Of a stretch of 64,000 nt of DNA, positions 51,451 through 59,819 are shown piece by piece. A model generated the notes under the pieces. The model did no database searches. It was not told the DNA's origin and was given only the letters and a program-made list of their open reading frames with translations. The stretch is from SHVO01 sp041906145 (GTDB lineage Bacteria > Pseudomonadota > Alphaproteobacteria > Rhodospirillales > Rhodospirillaceae). The translations under genes and the position numbers were made by a program. The DNA lies in the NCBI GenBank assembly GCA_041906145.1, contig JAYRJU010000004.1, forward strand, positions 186,001-250,000, given 5' to 3'. Position 1 is the stretch's first letter, and every line of letters starts with the position of its first letter.

Positions 51451-51478
51451 CGGCTGTTTTATATACATTATGCGACAT
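51451..51478 (+). other. Hybrid dif-like site (right)
   Basis: Central TATACA and TTATGCGACAT match the left site, but the XerD-side arm is CGGCTGTTTTA and does not match dif. Such a full-plus-degenerate pair is what XerCD-driven integration of an element with its own attachment arm should leave. It shares 17 exact bases with the left site. Confidence 0.7.
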
Positions 51479-51509
51479 TTTTGGTCGGCGATCAGGCCGT
51501 GCCAGGTAT

Positions 51510-51737
51510 CTAACCGCGACGGAAATCCGGGCGAATTACGTCCCCATGCTGGCCCCCCTTATAGGTCACCCGGCGCTTCGTTCCGGCGGGAAGCTCTTGG
51601 GCTAGCGCCTCCCACTCCAGCGCCAACTTCAAATATTGATCGCGCTTACTTTCGGTCGCGCAACGCGCTGACTCGCGTCGGCAAAGGTCGGCGTGCTCCA
51701 AGTAACGGGATCGACGATCGGTCGGGTGTTGGGTCAA
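51510..51737 (-). CDS. Small protein next to right dif-like site
   Basis: A 75-residue protein starting at TTG 51737 with AAGAGGAG upstream. It has SRYLEHADLCRRES, then DQYLKLALEWEALAQELPA, and a basic tail ending IRPDFRRG. The layout matches that of the 55-residue gene beside the left dif-like site: both lie on the minus strand, about 30-40 bases after the same Xer arm. This suggests the residue of a second integrated element. Function unknown. Confidence 0.55.
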   Translation of the reverse strand: MTQHPTDRRSRYLEHADLCRRESARCATESKRDQYLKLALEWEALAQELPAGTKRRVTYKGGQHGDVIRPDFRRG

Positions 51738-52108
51738 AACGCTCTCCTCTTAGTGGAAACGTACTTAACCCAGGTTTAGTTCCCACCAAATGGGCGTCGC
51801 GTGAACGGACCGCGTCTAACGCCGCGCGGCGGCAATCGGCCCTCGTGACGCCTCTAACTAAGTGCTTTCGGCGTGCCCATTGCGACTCGCTCTCTAACGC
51901 GGCCCTTCCACAGTTGACCCTGACAACCTAACGCGGCACCTGCGACAAAGCACTCAACGCCTACGGAGCCTCGGCGCAATTATCGGCCCCGAATTTCGCG
52001 CCCATGTGCAACGTGAGTTGCAAAACAGGCGTTTATTTTGGACGGCTCTTGCACGAGGCGGCGTGCAGCGTAGAGTTTCGGTCCATGCAAACGCTGCGGG
52101 GGTCTCAG
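51738..52108. other. Gene-free region right of the element
   Basis: About 371 bases. Frames here are broken by stops and have no ribosome-binding sites. It may hold decayed element sequence next to the 75-residue gene and the promoter of the gene at 52109. I see no tRNA, repeat or further dif copy. Confidence 0.5.
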
Positions 52109-52462
52109 ATGAAGAGCTATCGCTGTGTTTTCAATTACGCGGGCGGAAACACAATCATCGATATTGCCGCCGATGACGGCGAGCGCGCGATCGAAGCTGC
52201 CGCCAGTGCGATCCACGCCGGTGACTATGATCGTGTCGAAGTGTGGGATGGCGCGACCTTATTGCTCACCCGTGCGACGCCCCGTGCGTGGGATGAGCTG
52301 GGAGACCTCTCACCGCCGGCACCGACTGCGTCCGAGCAGCCTTACCCCTTATCCCTGAGCCTTCCACGGCGCGCTCCTGCCTCCTTTGCGGCGGGTTTAA
52401 AGGCCCTGGGCCTCCATAACGCCAAGGCTCACTGGCAGCGACTGGTCGCACGCAAAGGTTAG
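52109..52462 (+). CDS. Hypothetical 117-residue protein
   Basis: From ATG 52109 with GGGGG seven bases upstream. The N-terminal 55 residues (YRCVFNYAGGNTIIDIAADDGERAIEAAASAI) are predicted to form a small beta-alpha domain, followed by a proline-rich linker and a basic C-terminus (GLKALGLHNAKAHWQRLVARKG). I do not recognise it. It lies just before mazG on the same strand. An in-frame start at 52004 is possible but has no ribosome-binding site. Confidence 0.6.
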   Translation: MKSYRCVFNYAGGNTIIDIAADDGERAIEAAASAIHAGDYDRVEVWDGATLLLTRATPRAWDELGDLSPPAPTASEQPYPLSLSLPRRAPASFAAGLKALGLHNAKAHWQRLVARKG

Positions 52463-52513
52463 CTTTCGTGGCGAGAACGGTCAGCGTAAGGTGAGGCTTC
52501 CGATTTAGAACCG

Positions 52514-53383
52514 GTGTCGCATCCTATGTCGCCCGCGCCAAAAGCGCCCCCTCGTCCGCACGCCCCGCCAGACCAAAGCATTCAAGACCTGCTCGATATC
52601 ATGGCCCGCCTGCGCGACCCGAACGGCGGTTGCCCGTGGGATATTGAGCAGACCTTCGCCACCATCGCGCCCTACACGATCGAGGAAGCCTATGAGGTGG
52701 CCGATGCGATCGCGCGTCGCAATATGCCCGCGCTGAAGGACGAGCTTGGAGACCTCCTGTTCCAGGTCGTGTTTCACGCCCGGATGGCGGAGGAAGCCGG
52801 CCTATTCGCATTCCCGGACGTGGTCGGCGCCATCACCGACAAGATGATCCGCCGGCACCCGCATGTGTTTGGCACGGCGAAATTCGAGAATGTGGCCGCT
52901 CAGACCGAAGCCTGGGAGAACATGAAGGCGGCGGAGCGAGCGGCCGCCGGCGAGCCTGGAACACCGCCAAGCGTGCTGGACGGCCTTCCGGCCGGCCTGC
53001 CCGCCCTGAAGCAGGCCGAGAAACTCCAAAAGCGTGCCGCCCGGGTCGGCTTCGATTGGACTGAGGCCAAGGACATCCTGGGAAAGATCCAGGAGGAGTT
53101 GGACGAGGTCCGCGCGGAATGCGAGGCCGAGGGCGCCGCACAAAGCTCAGCGCGCCTCACGGACGAGATCGGCGATCTGCTTTTTGCCTGCGTGAACCTT
53201 GCCCGTAAGTCGGGAATCGACCCCGGGATGGCGCTTCGGGGCACCAATTTGAAGTTCGACCGGCGCTTCCGGCGGGTCGAAACCCTGCTGCGCGCCGCCG
53301 GAAAATCACCCGACCAGGCAAGCCTTGAAGAGATGGAAGAACTCTGGGTCAAAGCGAAGCACGAAGAACGCGCCAAGACCTAA
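52514..53383 (+). CDS. mazG: Nucleoside triphosphate pyrophosphohydrolase MazG
   Basis: A 289-residue protein with two tandem MazG domains. The first contains GGCPWDIEQTFATIAPYTIEEAYEVADA (EExxE-type metal site) and DELGDLLFQVVFHARMAEE; the second repeats this pattern around IQEELDEVRAE and DEIGDLLFACVNLAR. It hydrolyses noncanonical and canonical NTPs to NMP and pyrophosphate. GTG 52514 and ATG 52526 are both possible starts. In alphaproteobacteria mazG commonly lies near hflX and hfq, as here. Confidence 0.95.
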   Translation: MSHPMSPAPKAPPRPHAPPDQSIQDLLDIMARLRDPNGGCPWDIEQTFATIAPYTIEEAYEVADAIARRNMPALKDELGDLLFQVVFHARMAEEAGLFAFPDVVGAITDKMIRRHPHVFGTAKFENVAAQTEAWENMKAAERAAAGEPGTPPSVLDGLPAGLPALKQAEKLQKRAARVGFDWTEAKDILGKIQEELDEVRAECEAEGAAQSSARLTDEIGDLLFACVNLARKSGIDPGMALRGTNLKFDRRFRRVETLLRAAGKSPDQASLEEMEELWVKAKHEERAKT

Positions 53384-53449
53384 TAATTTAGATTCGGATT
53401 ATTCGCTAAGCGGTTATAAATAATAGCGTAGAGACGAAGGGGCAGGAGC

Positions 53450-54145
53450 TTGAAAACCGGAGTGATGAGCCGGACGTTTGGACGATGCGCGCGTGCCGCC
53501 GCGACAGTGGGCGTTGCCCTCGCCTTGCTCGCGAGCTGCTACATTCCGGACCGCTATGAGACCGAAATCCGCCTGACCAGGGACGGCGGATACGGCGTGA
53601 CCTTTCTGGGCCAACTCACCTATGCCCCTCTCTACGGCCAAATCGTGCGCGGCCAAATCGACCCCGAGAAGGCCGCCGCGAACGACAAGATGATTCAAGA
53701 GCAGCTCAAGCGCGACACCGCCTTCAAGGAGGTCACGCCGTTGGGCAAAGGCCGCTATCAGGTCCGGTTCGAGCGCGAAGGCCGTTTTGGCGGCGCCATG
53801 CAGATGGTGAACTTCGCGACCCGGAACCAGGCCATCTTCCGCATCCGCACCACCGAGGATGGGCTCATCCAGGTCAATGGGTCGGGCCAGGGCCAGCTCT
53901 ACGCGGAACGGTTCGAGGAGATTGGGCTCTCATCCCAGGGGCTCCTGCGCATCGTCACCGACGTCGAGGTCCTGGAGCATAACGCCACCTTCGTCCGCGC
54001 TTCGCCGACCCCAGGTTTCACCCAATACGACTGGCGCATTCGAGGTTTTCGCGATCCGCCGCCGAAATTCATCGGGCGGCTAGCCATCGACCCCCGGACC
54101 GGGGTTCCCGCCTATCGAGGCGGCGCCGTCAATGTCGATAAGTAG
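53450..54145 (+). CDS. Lipoprotein of unknown function
   Basis: A 231-residue protein with a lipobox LLASC after a hydrophobic segment. The mature part is predicted beta-rich (RYETEIRLTRDGGYGVTFLGQLTYAPLYG and YQVRFEREGRFGGAMQMVNFATRNQAIFRI). I do not recognise a family. TTG 53450 with AGGAG nearby and ATG 53465 are both possible starts. Tail to tail with the DUF3300 gene. Confidence 0.65.
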   Translation: MKTGVMSRTFGRCARAAATVGVALALLASCYIPDRYETEIRLTRDGGYGVTFLGQLTYAPLYGQIVRGQIDPEKAAANDKMIQEQLKRDTAFKEVTPLGKGRYQVRFEREGRFGGAMQMVNFATRNQAIFRIRTTEDGLIQVNGSGQGQLYAERFEEIGLSSQGLLRIVTDVEVLEHNATFVRASPTPGFTQYDWRIRGFRDPPPKFIGRLAIDPRTGVPAYRGGAVNVDK

Positions 54146-54154
54146 CGAAACTCT

Positions 54155-55600
54155 TTAATTCCGGTCCCGGCGGCCACGGCCGTTCCCCGGAGGGTTGCCG
54201 TCGCCATCACCGCCCTCGCCGCGGCCATTCCGGCGCCACTGGCGGCCAAGATCTCCGCCGCCTTCCGGACGGTTCCGCATGCGCTCCTCGCCACCCGGAT
54301 TTCCACCGAACTGCCGACGCCCTTCATCCTGACCACCGCGGAAGCCGCGGCCACGATCTTCACGGGTCGCCTGGGACGGCATCGGCGCGATCGGAGCGAC
54401 GGGCGCCGGCGGCGTCAACTGCGGGCCGGCATAGGCTTGCCGCTCGCGCGGCTGGAACCGCCGGACTTCGCCGCCGCTTTTGAAGCGCGGTCGATTGCCG
54501 TCATTGCCACGTTCGCGGAACTCATTGCGGCGGCCCTGTTCGAGCTGCCGCTGTCGTTCGCCCGGATCGCTGCGGTAGTTATTCGCCGGCGGCGGAGCGG
54601 CCGGCGCCAGGTTCGCGCGCTGCTCGTCCCGTCGGCCTTCGCGGCGGCTGTCGTCGCGCGGACCGTCATTGCGGTCCCCTCTGTTCCAGTCACCACGGAC
54701 GTTTCCGCGACGGTCGCCGTCGCGACGGTCGTTACCACCCCAATCGCCACGCCGGTCATCGCGGCGGAAATTCACTTCGCGCCCGCGACGGGGATCGTGG
54801 CGCCACGTGTTGTCGTTGAAGCGCCACGGGTTCGAGCGATGAAAATAGCTGTAGCGCGGGCGATCGATACGGATGCGGTGATTGTGCCATTCCCACGAAG
54901 ACCAGCCCCATAGAGTCGGCACGACCACATAGCGCGTCACGGTCACCGGGCGGCGAAAATAATACGGCGGAAAGTCCGGATACGACCAATAGCCATAGAC
55001 GCGTACCGGATCGTAGGTCGGAATATAGACACTCCCCGGATCGATCATGTCGATGATCACCGCACCGCCTTCGAAGCGTACGCGTTGCAGGTCGCTCGAG
55101 CGCAGCGTGCCCATCGCATAAGCCTGATGGCGCAGGCGTTGCACAGAATCCATTACATCAGATTCTTGCAGGTAGAACGCATTGCCGACGCGCACCATCC
55201 ACTCCCACTCGCCGTTGAGCATGCGCAGCACATCAGGGAACTGCGCCAGGGTTTTGACGCTGGGATCCCACTCGAAGGGTTCGATAGCGAAGGCCAGTCC
55301 GTCACCACGCAGCGACGCGTTCACCGGGCGCGAAGCCCAGTTTGCCGCCGCTTCGACGTCGTGCGGATAGGTCGCAGCCATCAACAGAGGAGCCAGAAGT
55401 TGATCAGGATAGAGCGCGATCGGCGCCAGCAGCGAATCCAGCTCGCGCGGCGACAGGCGCTCATCTTGCGCGGTGGCAGGAGGATCGTAGTACTCCTGCG
55501 CCGACGCGAAGGGGACATGCGCCGCCGTCGAAACGGTCAGCGCGCCTATGATCGACAATGTCGTTTTGAATACCCGGCCCATGGACGTGAATATGACCAT
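54155..55600 (-). CDS. DUF3300 domain-containing exported protein
   Basis: A 481-residue protein with a signal peptide ending near ASAQE; ATG 55582 is an alternative start. The DUF3300 domain (about residues 40-260) includes LSPRELDSLLAPIALYPDQLLAPLLMAATYP and the WASRPVNA and MIDPGSVYIPTYDPVRVYGYW segments. The C-terminal 200 residues are low complexity, rich in Arg, Gly, Asn and Asp. DUF3300 proteins are envelope proteins of uncertain function. It lies downstream of the inositol-phosphatase-like gene on the same strand. Confidence 0.88.
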   Translation of the reverse strand: MVIFTSMGRVFKTTLSIIGALTVSTAAHVPFASAQEYYDPPATAQDERLSPRELDSLLAPIALYPDQLLAPLLMAATYPHDVEAAANWASRPVNASLRGDGLAFAIEPFEWDPSVKTLAQFPDVLRMLNGEWEWMVRVGNAFYLQESDVMDSVQRLRHQAYAMGTLRSSDLQRVRFEGGAVIIDMIDPGSVYIPTYDPVRVYGYWSYPDFPPYYFRRPVTVTRYVVVPTLWGWSSWEWHNHRIRIDRPRYSYFHRSNPWRFNDNTWRHDPRRGREVNFRRDDRRGDWGGNDRRDGDRRGNVRGDWNRGDRNDGPRDDSRREGRRDEQRANLAPAAPPPANNYRSDPGERQRQLEQGRRNEFRERGNDGNRPRFKSGGEVRRFQPRERQAYAGPQLTPPAPVAPIAPMPSQATREDRGRGFRGGQDEGRRQFGGNPGGEERMRNRPEGGGDLGRQWRRNGRGEGGDGDGNPPGNGRGRRDRN

Positions 55601-55635
55601 CCACTACGGCGGAATTAAGACAGTTTTCCCGGGGT

Positions 55636-56505
55636 TTATGGCGTAGTGCCGAACAAGGGGAGTTGCTGCGGATACTCCACTGTCTTCACCATCTCCTTGA
55701 TCTCTCGCCAGATTGCTTCGGTCGGGGCACATAGCAACCCGGTCTGCTCACGAAGGGTCGGGTCATACCGTTCGCCGGAGAGAAGCCGATTGTAGCCGCC
55801 CGCCTCTTCATGGATGAGCAAACCGGCAGCGTGATCCCACGGCTTTAGTTTGCGGTAGGCCAGCACCTGTGAGCGCCCTTCGGCGAGCGACCAATAGTCA
55901 TGCGCGGCGCTACCCAAACGGATGTTGCGCGCGAACTTGCCGCGAAGTGCGCCCAGGTCCTTGTTGTGCATCGAAGCGACCATATCCTTGATCTGGCCGC
56001 TCTGCGGCGGAATGCACACCTGCCCATGATCGGGATTTGCGCCGAGAGCAATCGGCCCCGTGCGCCAAGCGCCCTTCCCCTTCTCGGCCCACAGCGTGCG
56101 CCCTTCGAGTGGCTCATAGATCCAACCCATCTTCGTTTCGCCGCCGTGCACGAGCGCCACGATCACCGCGAACTGCGCCACGCCGTTGACGAAATTGGCG
56201 GTGCCGTCGATGGGATCGATGATCCAGACGGGATCCTGGCCCTGAAGTAGATCGAACAGCGTGGGATCGGCGAACGCCCCCTCCTCGCCGATGACACGCG
56301 AACCTTCCAGCAGCCCATTCAGCTTTGGGCCCAACAGGCGTTCGCTTTCCTCGTCAGCGATCGTGACCACATCGCCGGGATGCGTTTTCGATTTGATGTC
56401 GTGCGCCGCCAGCTGGCGAAAACGCGGGACGATAACCGCGTCGGCAACTTCACGGATGGAGGTGATGACGCCGTGAACAAGCGCGCGCGTGTCAGCCGGG
56501 ATCAT
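55636..56505 (-). CDS. Inositol monophosphatase-family phosphatase
   Basis: A 289-residue Mg-dependent phosphatase fold. Metal motifs: GEEGAF, DPIDGTANFVNG and PWDHAAGLLIHEEAGG. Possible substrates are myo-inositol-1-phosphate, 3'-phosphoadenosine-5'-phosphate or histidinol phosphate; the sequence alone does not choose. ATG 56505 overlaps the hflX stop by four bases, so the two are coupled. Confidence 0.9.
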   Translation of the reverse strand: MIPADTRALVHGVITSIREVADAVIVPRFRQLAAHDIKSKTHPGDVVTIADEESERLLGPKLNGLLEGSRVIGEEGAFADPTLFDLLQGQDPVWIIDPIDGTANFVNGVAQFAVIVALVHGGETKMGWIYEPLEGRTLWAEKGKGAWRTGPIALGANPDHGQVCIPPQSGQIKDMVASMHNKDLGALRGKFARNIRLGSAAHDYWSLAEGRSQVLAYRKLKPWDHAAGLLIHEEAGGYNRLLSGERYDPTLREQTGLLCAPTEAIWREIKEMVKTVEYPQQLPLFGTTP

Positions 56506-57827
56506 TCGGCCGCGCGGTCCAGGACGATACCGCGTTTCTTAACGCGCGCGAGATCGGCATCATCCAACAGGACTTCGAAGCGCGCTTCCGTCTCGCTATC
56601 CGTACGCCCCAACACCTCGCCCCGGCGGTAAAGCCAGGCGATGATTTCGCCGTCTTCCAGCGGTACCAAGACCGAGAACGGTTGGCGTTTATGTGCGAGC
56701 TCTCGTTCGATCTTCGCGAGCAAGGCCTCCATGCCCACGCCGGAAAGCGCCGACATCGCGACTTGATTGGGTGTTCGAGCGACTTGTGCTTCGATGGCTT
56801 CCACCCCGATTTCGTCGAGCAGGTCGATCTTATTCAGGGCTTCGATGACGGGACGCGTCGTGCCCGTATCTTCGCCGTGCAGGTCGATCCCAAGCTGCTT
56901 GAGCACGTCCTCAACGTCCCGGAGCTGTGCTTCGCTTTCCGGATGGGCGATGTCGCGCACATGAACGATGACGTCCGCCTCCAGCACCTCTTCCAGGGTT
57001 GCGCGGAACGCGGCGACCAGTTCATGCGGGAGATCGGACACGAAGCCGACCGTATCGGACAAAATCACGGTGCGCCCGGACGGCAGCCGGAGCTGGCGCA
57101 TGGTCGGATCGAGGGTCGCAAACAGCTGGTCCATCGCCACGACCGACGCATCTGTGAGGGTGTTGAACAGGGTCGACTTACCGGCGTTGGTGTAGCCCAC
57201 CAAAGCCACGATGGGATAAGGCACGCGCCGGCGCGCCTCACGATGGAGGCTGCGGGTACGCGTGACGGTCTCGAGCTCTTTCTTGAGGCGCGTGATGCGC
57301 TCGCCGATAAGACGGCGGTCGATTTCGATCTGGGTTTCGCCCGGGCCACCGAGGAAGCCGAAGCCGCCGCGCTGCCTTTCAAGGTGGGTCCAACTCCGGA
57401 CGAGGCGGCTTTTTTGATAGGTGAGATGCGCGAGTTCGACCTGCAACTGGCCTTCTCGGGTGCGGGCGCGCTCGCCGAAGATTTCCAGGATCAAGCCGGT
57501 CCGGTCGATGACCTTCGCGTTCCAAGCCTTTTCGAGATTGCGCTGCTGGCCCGGCGACAGGTGCCCGTCGACCACAACGAGTTGGGCGCCCATATCCTTG
57601 ATGCCGTCCGCGAGGCGCTTGACCGTCCCGTCACCCAGGTAGGTGGCGGGATTGGGCTTGGCGACATTGACCACCTCGGCATGGAGCACGTTGAGGTTAA
57701 TGGCCGCGGCCAATCCGCGCGCTTCGTCCAGGCGCGAACGTTCGCCGTAATCATCATCCCTTATGCGCGTTTTCAGGCGCGGGTGGACGATGACGGTTGC
57801 GGTGGCAGTCTTACGGGTGTCGTACAA
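56502..57827 (-). CDS. hflX: GTPase HflX
   Basis: A 441-residue ribosome-associated GTPase that rescues stalled ribosomes. It has an N-terminal HflX domain and G motifs GYTNAGKSTLFN, DTVGFVSDLP and NKIDLL. The start is TTG at 57827 without a clear ribosome-binding site. It follows hfq by 35 bases. The usual partner hflK/hflC genes are not in the window. Confidence 0.95.
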   Translation of the reverse strand: MYDTRKTATATVIVHPRLKTRIRDDDYGERSRLDEARGLAAAINLNVLHAEVVNVAKPNPATYLGDGTVKRLADGIKDMGAQLVVVDGHLSPGQQRNLEKAWNAKVIDRTGLILEIFGERARTREGQLQVELAHLTYQKSRLVRSWTHLERQRGGFGFLGGPGETQIEIDRRLIGERITRLKKELETVTRTRSLHREARRRVPYPIVALVGYTNAGKSTLFNTLTDASVVAMDQLFATLDPTMRQLRLPSGRTVILSDTVGFVSDLPHELVAAFRATLEEVLEADVIVHVRDIAHPESEAQLRDVEDVLKQLGIDLHGEDTGTTRPVIEALNKIDLLDEIGVEAIEAQVARTPNQVAMSALSGVGMEALLAKIERELAHKRQPFSVLVPLEDGEIIAWLYRRGEVLGRTDSETEARFEVLLDDADLARVKKRGIVLDRAAE

Positions 57828-57862
57828 AAACTAGTGTAGCGGATAGGGAGCCGGCGAACGAG

Positions 57863-58129
57863 TTAGTGCGCCGCTTCTCCTGAACCCGCCGCCTCCTCTT
57901 TTGGCTCGAACAACTGCACGGGCGCTGACGGCATGACCGTGGAGATCGCGTGCTTGTAGACGAGCTGAGTGTGACCATCGCGGCGCAGCAGCATCGAGAA
58001 ATTGTCGAACCACGTCACAATTCCCTGGAGCTTCACGCCGTTTACAAGAAAGACGGTCACGGGGGTTTTGTTCTTACGGATCGCGTTGAGAAAAACGTCT
58101 TGAACGTTCTGTGCCTTTTCGTTGGCCAT
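57863..58129 (-). CDS. hfq: RNA chaperone Hfq
   Basis: An 88-residue Sm-like hexameric RNA chaperone from ATG 58129. The Sm1 (VTVFLVNGVKLQGIVTWFDNFSMLLRRDG) and Sm2 (LVYKHAISTVMP) motifs are canonical. The C-terminal tail is short. It pairs small RNAs with mRNAs. It sits in the ntrX-hfq-hflX order typical of alphaproteobacteria. Confidence 0.97.
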   Translation of the reverse strand: MANEKAQNVQDVFLNAIRKNKTPVTVFLVNGVKLQGIVTWFDNFSMLLRRDGHTQLVYKHAISTVMPSAPVQLFEPKEEAAGSGEAAH

Positions 58130-58271
58130 TGGAGTCTGCACCCTGTCGCTATTTTGTTGTTATCGTTACGGTTCTCGACTCATGGGGCAGACCGGCTAGG
58201 AAACCACCCGCATCAATGGCGACACTAGAATTTTTCAAGGAAACCGGTCAACCGGGTCCGCTGGCTTTTAT

Positions 58272-58940
58272 CTAGGCTAAATGCGCCCGGACCAGAGCCG
58301 CGAGGGCGGCGCAATCCTTCACATATGCGTGGGCCGGCTCGGTTACAAGCGTTGCGGGCGTCGGGCCCACCATAATTGTCGTGCATCCCGCGGCCCGGCC
58401 GCAGGTCACATCAATCGGAGCGTCCCCCACGAACCAGACGTCGGCGCCTGCCGGGATTTTGCCTGTGGATAACGCAAGGTGGACCGGCTCGGGGTCCGGT
58501 TTATCGCGGCTCGCATCCTGGGCGCCGACGATTTTTCCGAAGAATCGGGTCCAGCCAAGGTGGTCGGCTTCCGCCCGCAGATAGCGGCCGGTCTTATTGC
58601 TGACGACGCCGAGGTACAGGCCGGCATCCATGACAGTGTTTAGCAAATCTTCAGCGCCAGCGAGACAGGTCAGCATATCGAGATGAACATCGCCGAAGGC
58701 TTTGTAGTAGACCTCCCGCGCCTCTTCCCAGCGCTCGCCGTAGATCTTTGGGAAGGTATCGCGCAGTGAGCCGGCGACCCGGGCGCGGATCTCATCCTCG
58801 TCCCAAGGCGCGAGGCCCATAGCCTGAAGGGTGATGTTGGTGGCCTTGCCGATGCATGGCCACGTATCGACCAGGGTGTTATCCCAGTCGAACAGGATGG
58901 CCCGCGGCCGCGGCAGGGAAAGCTGCCGCGCCTCAGACAT
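58272..58940 (-). CDS. HAD-family phosphatase (phosphoglycolate-phosphatase-like)
   Basis: A 222-residue HAD hydrolase. Motif I DWDNTLVD with the nucleophile aspartate, motif II threonine region VVSNKTGRYL, lysine in DKPDPEPVHLAL, and motif III FVGDAPIDV. A helical cap is inserted after motif I. Substrate unknown. It overlaps the aminotransferase gene by eight bases. Confidence 0.9.
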   Translation of the reverse strand: MSEARQLSLPRPRAILFDWDNTLVDTWPCIGKATNITLQAMGLAPWDEDEIRARVAGSLRDTFPKIYGERWEEAREVYYKAFGDVHLDMLTCLAGAEDLLNTVMDAGLYLGVVSNKTGRYLRAEADHLGWTRFFGKIVGAQDASRDKPDPEPVHLALSTGKIPAGADVWFVGDAPIDVTCGRAAGCTTIMVGPTPATLVTEPAHAYVKDCAALAALVRAHLA

Positions 58941-59811
58941 TCCAGGCCGTCGTTGCGTCCAGAGTTTCGATGTAGCGGCGATAACGCTGACGTAGATCTA
59001 GGGCCATCAGCCCCCCCGCCCCGTTGCCGACCGGTTTATCGTCGATCTGCGAGACCGGCATGACGAAGGTGGTCGTGCCGGTCAGGAAAACTTCTTTCGC
59101 GTTTTGGGCTTCTTCCAGCGTGAACGGCCGTTCCTGCACGGTGTAGCCGGCCTGCTTGGCCAGGTCCTTTACCGTGGCCCGGGTCACGCCGCCCAGGATC
59201 GCGTTGGTGGTCGGATGCGTCACGATGGTCTTGTCGGCCGTGATGATCCAGGCGTTCGAGGCGCTGGCTTCGGTCACGGTGCCGTCGGCGGTGACCAAAA
59301 TCGCTTCATAGGCCTTTGATTCGCTCGCGCTCTGGCGGGCAAGGACGTTGGCCAGAAGCCCGACGCTTTTGATATCGCGCCGCTCCCAGCGGATATCCCG
59401 GGCCGTGACGACCTTCGCGCCCTGCTCGGCCATGGCATCGGAGGAACCGGCGAAATGCTTGGCGGTCACCACGATACTCGGCTTGATATCGCCGTTCGGG
59501 AACGGATGCGCGCGCGAAGCGACCCCGCGGTTCACCTGGATATAGACGATCCCGGTATTCAGATGATTACGCCGGATGACTTCCTTCATCACCACCGTCA
59601 GCGCAGCCGGGCTCATCGGTTCGCGCATGCGCAACTCGCTCAGGGAGCGCTTCAGCCGCACGATATGCGGGCCGTAATCGACCGGCACGCCGTTCCAGAC
59701 CAGGAAAACCTCATACACGCCGTCGGCGAACTGATAGCCGCGATCTTCAATGTGTACGGTGGCAGAGCGTTGCGGCAGGTATCTGCCGTTGACGTAAGCG
59801 ATATGCGACAT
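58933..59811 (-). CDS. D-amino-acid aminotransferase
   Basis: A 292-residue fold-type IV PLP enzyme. Catalytic lysine in DIKSVGLL; GYQFADGVYE, VTEASASNAW and the C-terminal SQIDDKPVGNG match D-amino-acid transaminases. It makes D-alanine and D-glutamate for peptidoglycan from pyruvate and 2-oxoglutarate. It lies eight bases after ntrX, so co-transcribed, as seen in other alphaproteobacteria. Confidence 0.9.
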   Translation of the reverse strand: MSHIAYVNGRYLPQRSATVHIEDRGYQFADGVYEVFLVWNGVPVDYGPHIVRLKRSLSELRMREPMSPAALTVVMKEVIRRNHLNTGIVYIQVNRGVASRAHPFPNGDIKPSIVVTAKHFAGSSDAMAEQGAKVVTARDIRWERRDIKSVGLLANVLARQSASESKAYEAILVTADGTVTEASASNAWIITADKTIVTHPTTNAILGGVTRATVKDLAKQAGYTVQERPFTLEEAQNAKEVFLTGTTTFVMPVSQIDDKPVGNGAGGLMALDLRQRYRRYIETLDATTAWNV

Positions 59812-59819
59812 GGACGGCT

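Larger units (their letters stand above)
47121..51477 (+). mobile_element. Putative XerCD-integrated element (about 4.34 kb)
   Basis: Bounded by exact 17-base repeats ATATACATTATGCGACA at 47121-47137 and 51461-51477, each containing the dif central region and one Xer arm. One unit is 4,340 bases. It encodes an HTH protein overlapping an HUH replication initiator, then five small plus-strand proteins and one minus-strand protein. No integrase or transposase is present, so integration would rely on host XerC/XerD. No Zot-like morphogenesis ATPase or coat-like gene is seen, so a satellite or plasmid-like element is more likely than a complete filamentous phage. Flanks are core chromosomal genes. 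Confidence 0.78.

Noticed and set aside
51420..51605. 61-codon plus-strand frame crossing the right dif-like site
   Set aside because: Starts at TTG inside the end of the preceding gene and has no conserved character.
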